Of a stretch of DNA of 24,355 nucleotides, positions 1-6,852 are shown piece by piece. The notes beneath the pieces are model-generated. The model saw only the letters and a list, made by a program, of their open reading frames with translations, was not told the DNA's origin and made no database searches. Both the position numbers and the translations under genes were made by a program. This stretch comes from an uncultured Prevotella sp. GTDB lineage: Bacteria > Bacteroidota > Bacteroidia > Bacteroidales > Bacteroidaceae. The stretch is from contig CAKQMS010000041.1 in assembly GCA_934254985.1 (NCBI GenBank), forward strand, positions 1 through 24,355. The letters are read 5' to 3'. Positions within the stretch are counted from its first letter, which is position 1. Each line of letters begins with the position of its first letter.

Positions 1-97
1 CAACTAAATCAGTACGGAATTTGAAATGTTAAATTAAAGAGGTAAAATAGAGTCAACCTTATTCAGGAAAAGACAGAACTCAGTCTCTCAAAAAGTG

Positions 98-248
98 GTC
101 ATTAAGGTCATTTGTCATTAAGGTCATTAAGGATTTGGAAAGTGTGAAATTAAGCCTATATATTTATATATAAAATATATAAATATATAGAAGTCTGACA
201 CGCACTTATTTTTTGAAAATGACCTTAATGACAAATGACCTTAATGAC
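98..248. repeat. Concentric palindrome: 31-bp outer and 16-bp inner inverted repeats
   Basis: Two perfect 31-bp arms (98-128 and 218-248) are reverse complements of each other. Each arm contains two copies of the 9-mer GTCATTAAG. Between them lies a second, purely AT-rich perfect inverted repeat with 16-bp arms (156-171 and 175-190) and a 3-bp centre. Both dyads share the same centre, position 173, so the whole 151 bp is one nested dyad; the intermediate 27-bp stretches pair poorly. This is seen directly. Function is unknown; cruciform extrusion, a protein-binding site or a mobile-element end are possible. The right arm is also read through by the 3' end of the BRO-N remnant. Confidence 0.9.
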
Positions 249-454
249 ACGCTGTACTACCCATTGGGTTCTTCCTCTTGTCGAAAGGGGTTGGGTTGAA
301 ACCAACCCCTCATCAAGTCGCATTGCAACACCGTTCTGCTTCAGCCCCAACACCTTGCACACATCAGCCAAGCAAAACCAAGGCTCACCTTTTCGTCATT
401 CACCGTCCGAATCCGTCCAAACTCCGGACTCTCAGTTAAACATAAGGGGGTCAT
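225..454 (-). pseudogene. BRO-N family phage antirepressor remnant, frameshifted
   Basis: On the minus strand an ATG at 454 opens a reading frame of 22 codons that ends ESPEFGRIRTVNDEK. The next residues of the family, GEPWFCLADVCKVLGLKQ, continue from 389 in a shifted frame, as if one G had been lost in the GAAAAGGTGAG context. This 'x-EPWF-x-x-x-DVCKxLG' signature is typical of the BRO-N DNA-binding domain of phage antirepressors. After the signature the match decays (NGVAMRLDEGLVST, then unrelated residues) and the frame stops at TAA 227-225 inside the right arm of the palindrome. I read it as a dead prophage or mobile-element fragment. A programmed frameshift is a less likely alternative. 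Confidence 0.72.
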
Positions 455-570
455 TTCAACTGAGCCCCTTGATCCTTGTATATGTTTATCTTTAAAAGTG
501 TGGGATTTAAATCTTCAGAAGCGGGAAATGTTAAAAGAATGGGGGCAAAAGTTAAAAGTCGGTCAACATC

Positions 571-596
571 GGACATAAGCGGACATAAGCGGACAG
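571..596. repeat. 10-bp tandem repeat (GGACATAAGC)
   Basis: The unit GGACATAAGC occurs twice in full and once as the partial copy GGACAG, in an otherwise non-coding stretch. It has no associated gene and no visible role. Confidence 0.8.
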
Positions 597-645
597 CTAT
601 ATGTGGAGTTGATGTATTTTTGCAAAGGGTTTAGGAGAGAATAAG

Positions 646-810
646 GGCAAGGGGCAAGAAAACTAAAGGCAAGGGGCAAGAAAACTAAAGGCAAGGGACG
701 AGAAAACAAAGGGTAAACGACAGGATATGAGGGCTAACAGCGAGACATGAGGGCAAGGGACGAGAAAACTAACGTAACAGCAAGAAACGAGGGCAAACAG
801 CGAGAAACAA
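646..810. repeat. 22-bp tandem repeat decaying into degenerate copies
   Basis: Two identical 22-bp units (646-667 and 668-689) begin GGCAAGGGGCAAG. A 21-bp variant follows (690-710), and then loosely related purine-rich pieces such as GGGCAAGGGACGAGAAAACTAA up to about 810. There are no unique spacers, so this is not a CRISPR array. No ORF of credible composition crosses it. It resembles the slippage-prone spacer DNA found between genes elsewhere in this window (for example 12797-12869). Confidence 0.75.
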
Positions 811-940
811 CGCGACAGACCGCACAAGCTAATGAGAGTAATCGAAAGGCGCCACGAGATTAATCGAAAAGGCTTATGAGGATAGTCGCAGCAAACGAAG
901 GGAGCAACAGCAGTAAAAGTACTAAAAAATACTAATACAT

Positions 941-971
941 TTTGTAAATTGCTCGAAATTTATTACTTTTG
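941..971 (+). promoter_or_regulatory. Bacteroidota-type promoter for the MORN gene cluster
   Basis: TTTG at 941-944, 19 bp of spacer, then TACTTTTG at 964-971. This is a full match to the Bacteroides consensus of TTTG at -33 and TAnnTTTG at -7. Transcription would start near 978, giving a leader of about 134 nt before the ATG at 1112. Confidence 0.75.
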
Positions 972-983
972 AAGTTGGTTTGA

Positions 984-1097
984 AGAATCAATCCTTTTAA
1001 CCCCACAAAGGTTCAATCCTTAACCACACAAAGGAAACAACCTTTTAACCCCACAAAGGTTCAATCCTTACAACCAAGCAGAATCAATCCTTTTAAC
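984..1097 (+). repeat. Repeated hairpin-forming leader of the MORN gene
   Basis: An identical 30-bp segment occurs at 993-1022 and 1041-1070, and an 18-bp segment, AGAATCAATCCTTTTAAC, occurs at 984-1001 and again at 1080-1097. Each 30-mer contains CCTTT-N9-AAAGG, able to form a small stem-loop. The block lies between the predicted transcription start and the start codon, so it would be in the 5' untranslated RNA. A role in RNA stability or regulation is inference only. Confidence 0.75.
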
Positions 1098-1111
1098 AAG
1101 ATTAGAATTTA

Positions 1112-2236
1112 ATGAAAAATATAATTATATCAGCATTCCTGTTTTTATTACCTTTGACGGCTTCGGCACAGAAGATTACGCTCGGTTCCATGAACATTAC
1201 GATGGACAACACACACGGAGTTTACAAAGGCGAGATGGCAGCAGGAAAGCCACATGGCAAAGGCAACGTTGTTTTCGACAACGGCAACTCATACGAAGGC
1301 AACTTCGTGAAAGGCAAGCGCCATGGCTACGGAGTCTACACATTCGCCGATGGTGAGAAATATGAAGGCGAATGGTTTCAGAACCAACAGCACGGTCAGG
1401 GCACTTATTATTTCAACAACAACAACAAGTATGTGGGTCTTTGGTATCGCGACTATCAGCAGGGACACGGCATCATGTATTACTATAATGGCGACAAATA
1501 CGAGGGCAACTGGCTGAAAGACAAACGACAGGGCAAAGGCAAATACACTTATTCAAACGGAGCTTTCTATGACGGTCAATGGGCTGACGACCAGAAGTCG
1601 GGCAAGGGCACTTTCGACTGGGGCGACGGCACAGTATACGAGGGTATGTGGGCAAACAACCAGCGCTCGGGCAAGGGCACAAACAGATATGCTGACGGCG
1701 ACATTTATGTTGGCGACTGGAAAGACGACATACAGAATGGTAGAGGAATATACAAATTCCAGAATGGCGACGTTTACGAAGGCGACTATGTGCAGGGCGA
1801 ACGAACTGGCATAGGAATATTGAAATATGCCAACGGCGACAAATATACAGGCCACTTCTTCGAAGGCGACAAACAGGGTCAAGGCACATTGGTTTGGAAC
1901 AATGGCGACACATATGTTGGCGACTGGAAGGGCGACAAGCAGAATGGCCACGGCAAGCTCACCAAGAAGTCGGGCGACGTGTTTGAAGGCTCGTTTGCCA
2001 ATGGCAAGGTGGAGGGCGAAGTGATTATCCACTATGCCGACGGCTCACGATTCAAGGGCATCTACAAGAATGGCAAGCGCAACGGCAAGGTGATAGAAGA
2101 AGACAAAGACGGCAAGCGTTTTGAAGGCACCTATGTCGACGACCGCCGAGATGGCAACTTCGTGGAAAAAGACCGCAACGGAGCCATCACAGCCAAAGGA
2201 CACTATGAGCGTGGCAGACGCTATGTGGACAAATAA
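1112..2236 (+). CDS. Exported MORN-repeat protein
   Basis: A 374-residue protein. Residues 1-20 form a signal peptide ending ASAQ, so it is predicted to leave the cytoplasm. From residue 38 to 359 it consists of 14 MORN-type modules of exactly 23 residues each, with the pattern Y-E-G-x-W...G-x-G-x-x-x-x-x-x-G-D-x, followed by a partial module to the C terminus. The later modules (12-14) begin with F instead of Y and lose the central glycines. MORN repeats form elongated beta-hairpin scaffolds that bind proteins or lipids; the partner is unknown here. It is first in a cluster with the YhcH-type gene (40 bp downstream) and glgB, and has a clear promoter at 941-971. The start ATG fits the signal peptide. 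There is no catalytic domain. Confidence 0.9.
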   Translation: MKNIIISAFLFLLPLTASAQKITLGSMNITMDNTHGVYKGEMAAGKPHGKGNVVFDNGNSYEGNFVKGKRHGYGVYTFADGEKYEGEWFQNQQHGQGTYYFNNNNKYVGLWYRDYQQGHGIMYYYNGDKYEGNWLKDKRQGKGKYTYSNGAFYDGQWADDQKSGKGTFDWGDGTVYEGMWANNQRSGKGTNRYADGDIYVGDWKDDIQNGRGIYKFQNGDVYEGDYVQGERTGIGILKYANGDKYTGHFFEGDKQGQGTLVWNNGDTYVGDWKGDKQNGHGKLTKKSGDVFEGSFANGKVEGEVIIHYADGSRFKGIYKNGKRNGKVIEEDKDGKRFEGTYVDDRRDGNFVEKDRNGAITAKGHYERGRRYVDK

Positions 2237-2276
2237 AATCTATATATTCAACAACTTAACAAAAACTTATACGGTT

Positions 2277-2720
2277 ATGGTAGTAGACACAATGGAGAAC
2301 ATCGGAAAGTATGTTTCTTTGAACCCTCTTTTCGAGGAAATGGTAAAGTTTATCAATACCCACGATTTGGCAACTCTCGAAGTAGGCAAACACCCTATCG
2401 TAGGCAACGATTTGTTTGTGAACATCGCTGTTGCCAACGGCAAGACCGAGGAAGAGGCTGTTTTCGAAACCCATCGCAAGATGATCGACGTGCAGATACC
2501 GCTCGATGCTCCTGAAACATACGGCTACACCCCTCTTTGCGACCTGCCAGAGGTGGAATACAACGAAGAGAAGGACATCACAAAATATCCTGGTGTGAAG
2601 GCAGAAACTCTCGTAAACTGCAAGCCAGGCGAATTTGCCATCTTCTTCCCTCAGGACGGACACCAGCCTTGCATCGGCACAGGCACCATCCACAAAGCTA
2701 TCTTTAAGATAAAGGCTTAA
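2277..2720 (+). CDS. YhcH/YjgK/YiaL family protein (DUF386)
   Basis: A 147-residue protein. The N terminus MVVDTMENIGKY matches the family start (M-I-V-D-x-L), which is why I place the start at 2277; an in-frame upstream ATG at 2121 would lie inside the MORN gene. Family signatures are visible: FETHRKMIDVQIPL near residues 65-80 and FAIFFPQDGHQPCIG near 120-135. The His and Glu residues of these motifs form a metal site in a cupin-like beta-sandwich in known structures. Relatives (YhcH, YiaL, EbgC) are linked to sugar metabolism, such as sialic acid use or as a beta-galactosidase subunit, but no substrate can be assigned here. Lying 40 bp after the MORN gene and 23 bp before glgB, it is probably co-transcribed with both. 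Confidence 0.88.
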   Translation: MVVDTMENIGKYVSLNPLFEEMVKFINTHDLATLEVGKHPIVGNDLFVNIAVANGKTEEEAVFETHRKMIDVQIPLDAPETYGYTPLCDLPEVEYNEEKDITKYPGVKAETLVNCKPGEFAIFFPQDGHQPCIGTGTIHKAIFKIKA

Positions 2721-2743
2721 CCCACTACTAACTTTAAAAAATT

Positions 2744-4792
2744 ATGGCTGTAAAGAAAAAGGCAGCTAAGCCCGCTGCAGTAAAACATATCGGGCTTGTA
2801 AAGAACGACGGCTATCTCGAACCATTCGAGGATGCTATAAAGGGACGTCACGAAAATGCGCTACATAAGCTCGCACAACTTACCGACAACGGCAAGAAGA
2901 CTCTCTCTGATTTTGCTAATGGCTACGAATATTTCGGTCTCCACAAAACAGATCGTGGAGGATGGGTGTTCCGCGAGTGGGCACCAAACGCTACCGACAT
3001 CTATCTCGTAGGCGATTTCAACAACTGGCAGGAGAGCGACAAGTATAGAGCAAAGCGCATAAAGGGCACCGAAAACTGGGAGCTCAAACTGCCTGCTAAG
3101 GCCATGAAGCATGGCGACCTTTATAAGATGCACGTTTATTGGGACGGCGGACACGGCGAGCGTATTCCTGCTTGGGCACAGAGAGTGGTGCAGGACGAGG
3201 AGACAAAGATATTCTCGGCACAGGTGTGGGACGCAGAACCATACGCATGGAAGAAGAAGACTTTCAAGCCAACCACTTCCCCACTCCTCATCTACGAATG
3301 CCACATCGGTATGGCGCAAGACGCTGAGAAGGTGGGCACATATACTGAGTTTAAGGAGAATGTGTTGCCACGAATCATTGCCGACGGCTACAACTGCATC
3401 CAGATAATGGCTATCCAGGAGCACCCTTACTACGGTTCGTTTGGCTACCACGTAAGCTCATTCTTTGCAGCTTCAAGCCGCTTTGGCACTCCTGAAGAGC
3501 TAAAAGCCCTGATCGATGAAGCCCACAAGCACGGCATAGCTGTGATCATGGACATCGTTCATTCTCACGCCGTGAAGAACGAGGTTGAGGGACTCGGCAA
3601 CCTTGCTGGCGACCCTAACCAATATTTCTATCCTGGCGACCGCCACGAGCATCCTGCTTGGGACAGCCTATGCTTCGACTATGGCAAAGACCAGGTGATC
3701 CACTTCTTGCTCTCCAACTGCAAATACTGGCTCAACGAATTCCATTTCGATGGTTTCCGCTTCGACGGAGTGACATCAATGCTTTACTATAGCCACGGAC
3801 TTGGCGAAGCATTCTGCGGATATCAGGACTATTTCAACGGTCATCAAGACGACAACGCCATCTGCTATCTCACCCTTGCCAACCTGCTCATCCACGAGGT
3901 AAATCCAAAGGCTATCACCATAGCCGAAGAGGTGAGCGGAATGCCGGGACTGGCAGCTAAATTCAAGGATGGAGGCTACGGCTTCGACTACCGCATGGCG
4001 ATGAACATTCCTGACTATTGGATTAAGACCATCAAGGAGCTGAAGGACGAAGACTGGAAGCCAAGCTCTATATTCTGGGAGGTTAAGAATCGTCGTAGCG
4101 ACGAAAAGACAATATCGTATTGCGAAAGCCACGACCAAGCTCTGGTGGGCGACAAGACCATCATCTTCCGCCTCATCGATGCTGACATGTATTGGCACTT
4201 CAAGAAGGGCGACGAGAACTTCATGGCAAACCGCGGTATTGCCCTGCACAAGATGATTCGCCTCGTCACGGCTTCTACCATTAATGGTGGTTACCTTAAC
4301 TTCATGGGCAACGAGTTTGGACACCCTGAGTGGATTGATTTCCCTCGCGAAGGCAACGGCTGGAGCCATAAGTATGCACGCCGCCAATGGAACCTCGTAG
4401 ACAACAAGGAGCTCGACTACCATTATCTTGGCGACTTCGACCGCGAGATGCTGAAGGTGATAAAGAGCGAGAAAGATTTCAACAAGACTCCTGTGCAGGA
4501 GATTTGGCACAACGATGGCGACCAGGTGTTGGCTTACATGCGTGGCGACATCATCTTTGTGTTCAACTTCTCGCCAAACCGCTCGTATACCGACTATGGA
4601 TTTATTGTGCCTGAGGGTGCTTACGAGGTGGTGTTGAATACCGACAGCAAAGACTTTGGTGGCAACGGACTCAACGACGACAGCATAACTCATTTCACCA
4701 ACTACGACAAGCTCTACGCACAAGACGGCAAGGGATGGCTCAAACTATATTTGCCAGCTCGCTCAGCCGTGGTTTTGCGCAAGAAGAAATAA
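2744..4792 (+). CDS. glgB: 1,4-alpha-glucan (glycogen) branching enzyme, GH13, eukaryote-like type
   Basis: A 682-residue cytoplasmic enzyme that makes alpha-1,6 branches in glycogen. A CBM48-like N-terminal domain (about residues 60-170, with GGWVFREWAPNA and LVGDFNNW) precedes the GH13 barrel. The four conserved regions are present: DIVHSHA (D270), GFRFDGVTSM (nucleophile D341), AEEVSGMP (acid/base E395) and YCESHDQALVGDKT (D464). The wording of these motifs, especially ESHDQALVGDK, is that of the animal/yeast and Bacteroidota branching-enzyme group rather than the E. coli GlgB group, and the length also fits that group. The Lys/Ala-rich first 14 residues are probably a disordered lead. The gene ends before a clear terminator at 4863-4893. 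The neighbouring YhcH-type gene suggests, but does not prove, a carbohydrate theme. Confidence 0.95.
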   Translation: MAVKKKAAKPAAVKHIGLVKNDGYLEPFEDAIKGRHENALHKLAQLTDNGKKTLSDFANGYEYFGLHKTDRGGWVFREWAPNATDIYLVGDFNNWQESDKYRAKRIKGTENWELKLPAKAMKHGDLYKMHVYWDGGHGERIPAWAQRVVQDEETKIFSAQVWDAEPYAWKKKTFKPTTSPLLIYECHIGMAQDAEKVGTYTEFKENVLPRIIADGYNCIQIMAIQEHPYYGSFGYHVSSFFAASSRFGTPEELKALIDEAHKHGIAVIMDIVHSHAVKNEVEGLGNLAGDPNQYFYPGDRHEHPAWDSLCFDYGKDQVIHFLLSNCKYWLNEFHFDGFRFDGVTSMLYYSHGLGEAFCGYQDYFNGHQDDNAICYLTLANLLIHEVNPKAITIAEEVSGMPGLAAKFKDGGYGFDYRMAMNIPDYWIKTIKELKDEDWKPSSIFWEVKNRRSDEKTISYCESHDQALVGDKTIIFRLIDADMYWHFKKGDENFMANRGIALHKMIRLVTASTINGGYLNFMGNEFGHPEWIDFPREGNGWSHKYARRQWNLVDNKELDYHYLGDFDREMLKVIKSEKDFNKTPVQEIWHNDGDQVLAYMRGDIIFVFNFSPNRSYTDYGFIVPEGAYEVVLNTDSKDFGGNGLNDDSITHFTNYDKLYAQDGKGWLKLYLPARSAVVLRKKK

Positions 4793-4805
4793 GTTCTGTA
4801 CGTGC

Positions 4806-4850
4806 GTTGCGCAAGCAAGAAACAAGACGAGTTGCGCAAGCAAGAAACAA
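4806..4850. repeat. 20-bp direct repeat, 25-bp period
   Basis: GTTGCGCAAGCAAGAAACAA occurs at 4806-4825 and again at 4831-4850, separated by GACGA. It lies between the glgB stop codon and the terminator hairpin, so it would be in the 3' untranslated RNA. The role is unknown; it may be a slippage duplication. Confidence 0.85.
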
Positions 4851-4862
4851 AACCAAGAAAGA

Positions 4863-4905
4863 GAGCCATTAGTAAGAAAAAAGCTAATGGCTCCTCTTTA
4901 TTCTT
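4863..4905 (+). terminator. Intrinsic terminator after glgB
   Basis: A perfect 10-bp stem GAGCCATTAG/CTAATGGCTC (4863-4872 and 4884-4893) with an 11-nt A-rich loop, followed by the T-rich stretch CTCTTTATTCTT. It ends the glgB transcript. It also argues against an in-frame ATG at 4887, inside its 3' arm, as the start of the next gene. Confidence 0.8.
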
Positions 4906-4919
4906 ATAAAAACAAGCAA

Positions 4920-6065
4920 ATGGACAAGGTTTTTCGCGAAGACAGCATCATAGTAAGGATAACGAGTGCTGCATGTTTTCTGATTTTCACATTTCTATAT
5001 TTATATAATTATCAGACCGACGTGCTGGCAATGGCTCAGCATGTGCTCTCTGACGGCAAAACATACTACGTGCCCTTCGTTGGTGCTTCGCTCATCACCA
5101 TGCTCTTATTCCTGCTTCAGCTCTTGATAGCAAGATTTCTGCAGCTGAAGACCATGTTTCATGCCCTCACCTATTTTCCTTCGTTGCTCATCCTTGCCAT
5201 CATCACCGACATTAGTCCCGACATCGACCGCGGATTCAGTTTTGGAGCATGGCTGTGGGTGGTGCCATTGCTGATTGTGGTGTGGCTGATAGGCTCGTGG
5301 ATAGCTAAGGCATGGGAAGTTTATGAGCCTTTGCGATTTTCGCATGGTTTATTTTCGCGAGCCGTATGGATGAACCTTGCCCAGTTTGCCTTGATGTTTG
5401 TACTCGTGGGAGTGGTTGGCAACTCCAACGAGGTGTTCCACTACCGCATGGCTGTGGAGCGTAGCCTTGTCAAGGGCGACTACAAGAAAGCACTCACAAT
5501 AGGCGAAAAATCGTTGGCTACAGACAGCAGCCTTACCATGCTTCGCATCTATGCCTTGGCAGCCAATAAGCAGTTGCCTGAGCGACTATTCGAATATCCA
5601 CTCGTGGGCGGTTCGAAAGCCATGAAACCAAACGGCACCAGCGTGAAGATGATGCTCTATACCGACACTAAGTTGCGCCTATTGCACAAATCCAAGACCG
5701 ACTATCAGTTGTGCGCCTACCTCTTGGATCGCAACCTCGACGGCTTCGTAAAGGCTATGGTGAAAATCTATGGTGAACCAACCATGGAGAAGAAATCGAA
5801 GACCGACCCTGCAACTCCCGACGACAACTCATCTACAGCTCCTTATACCATCACCAAAGCGTTGCCTAAGCACTATCGCGAAGCACTCGTGCTCTACACC
5901 CATCTGCGCTCTAATCCGCTCGTTGTCTACCACGACGACATCCTGGATGCCGACTATCGCGACTACCAAGATATGGAGCACAAATATGCTAACCCACAAG
6001 AGCGACAAACCATGATACGCGACACTTATGGCAAGACATATTGGTATTATTACGATTATCGATAA
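4920..6065 (+). CDS. Multi-pass membrane protein with C-terminal soluble domain (DUF6057-like?)
   Basis: 381 residues from the ATG at 4920. I chose this over the ATG at 4887, which sits inside the terminator stem. About five hydrophobic segments are visible near residues 11-29, 49-70, 78-96, 108-130 and 150-167. A soluble part follows with a helix pair (KGDYKKALTIGEKSLATDSS) that resembles a tetratricopeptide unit, and a Tyr-rich C terminus. The overall form recalls a Bacteroidota-specific membrane family that I tentatively associate with DUF6057; this label is from memory and uncertain. It precedes kdsB by 34 bp and is probably co-transcribed with it. No catalytic motif is recognised and no function is assigned. 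Confidence 0.8.
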   Translation: MDKVFREDSIIVRITSAACFLIFTFLYLYNYQTDVLAMAQHVLSDGKTYYVPFVGASLITMLLFLLQLLIARFLQLKTMFHALTYFPSLLILAIITDISPDIDRGFSFGAWLWVVPLLIVVWLIGSWIAKAWEVYEPLRFSHGLFSRAVWMNLAQFALMFVLVGVVGNSNEVFHYRMAVERSLVKGDYKKALTIGEKSLATDSSLTMLRIYALAANKQLPERLFEYPLVGGSKAMKPNGTSVKMMLYTDTKLRLLHKSKTDYQLCAYLLDRNLDGFVKAMVKIYGEPTMEKKSKTDPATPDDNSSTAPYTITKALPKHYREALVLYTHLRSNPLVVYHDDILDADYRDYQDMEHKYANPQERQTMIRDTYGKTYWYYYDYR

Positions 6066-6099
6066 TTCAAAGAAAACAATAAATAAAAGCGAGAAAAAA

Positions 6100-6852
6100 A
6101 TGAAATTCGTAGCAATAATTCCTGCACGCTTTGCCTCGACAAGATTTCCTGGCAAGCCATTGGCTATTCTCGGCGGAAAGCCTGTGATACAACATGTTTA
6201 TGAGAAGGCAGCAGCAGTATTGGGCGACGCCTACGTGGCTACCGACGACGAGCGCATAGAAGAAACCGTGAAGGCGTTTGGCGGCAAGGTAGTGATGACG
6301 CGAAACGACCACAAGAGCGGCACCGACCGCATAGCCGAAGCCTTAGAAAAGATTGGTGGCGACTACGACGTGGTGGTAAACATCCAGGGCGACGAGCCTT
6401 TCATCGACAAGAGTCAGATAGAAGAAATCTGCCATTGCTTCGACGATGAGAATACAGAAATTGCCACCCTCGGCAAACCTTTCGAGAGCATGGAGGCGGT
6501 AAAGAATCCTAATTCGCCAAAAATCGTAACCGACAATAATGGCTACGCCATGTATTTCTCGCGCTCGGTAATTCCATACGTCAGAGGCAAGGAAGAGAGC
6601 GAATGGTTAGCCAACTTCCCTTACTTGAAGCATTTGGGCATTTACGCTTATAAGTGCAAGGTGCTCAAGGAGATAACCAAGTTGCCACAATCGCCACTCG
6701 AAATAGCCGAAAGCCTCGAACAGCTCCGTTGGCTGCAGAATGGCTACAAGATAAAGGTGGGACGCACAGACATCGAGACCGTGGGCATCGACACTCCTGA
6801 AGACCTTACGAGAGCAGAGAAATTTCTACAACAGATTTCGAACAAGGGCTAA
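6100..6852 (+). CDS. kdsB: 3-deoxy-manno-octulosonate cytidylyltransferase
   Basis: A 250-residue cytoplasmic enzyme that activates Kdo with CTP to CMP-Kdo for the lipid A inner core. The start at 6100 gives the family N terminus, MKFVAIIPARFASTRFPGKP, whose Arg/Lys residues form the nucleotide-binding loop. A longer frame from 6028 would overlap the upstream gene. Further motifs are ATDDERI (47-53), VNIQGDEPFI (93-102, metal- and CTP-binding) and IETVGIDTPEDL near the C terminus. The length is normal for the family (about 245-255). It follows the membrane-protein gene by 34 bp, and its last 47 bp overlap the 3' end of tilS on the opposite strand. Confidence 0.97.
   Translation: MKFVAIIPARFASTRFPGKPLAILGGKPVIQHVYEKAAAVLGDAYVATDDERIEETVKAFGGKVVMTRNDHKSGTDRIAEALEKIGGDYDVVVNIQGDEPFIDKSQIEEICHCFDDENTEIATLGKPFESMEAVKNPNSPKIVTDNNGYAMYFSRSVIPYVRGKEESEWLANFPYLKHLGIYAYKCKVLKEITKLPQSPLEIAESLEQLRWLQNGYKIKVGRTDIETVGIDTPEDLTRAEKFLQQISNKG

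Noticed and set aside
235..495. Plus-strand 86-codon ORF
   Set aside because: It is the antisense of the BRO-N remnant and has no protein-like pattern; the minus-strand frames carry the recognisable domain.
646..810. CRISPR-like array
   Set aside because: Repeats are contiguous, purine-rich and degenerate, with no unique spacers of constant length and no cas genes.
1005..1025. T-loop-like GGTTCAATCC motif suggesting a tRNA
   Set aside because: No acceptor, D or anticodon arms can be formed around it, and it is part of a repeated leader segment.
2121..2276. Longer N terminus for the YhcH-type protein
   Set aside because: It would be encoded inside the MORN gene in another frame, and the family start motif is at 2277.
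3776..4723. 315-codon minus-strand ORF opposite glgB
   Set aside because: Shadow of the codon pattern of glgB, whose conserved motifs lie on the plus strand in this region.
4887..4919. Upstream in-frame ATG of the membrane-protein gene
   Set aside because: It lies within the 3' arm of the glgB terminator hairpin; the ATG at 4920 gives a normal N terminus.
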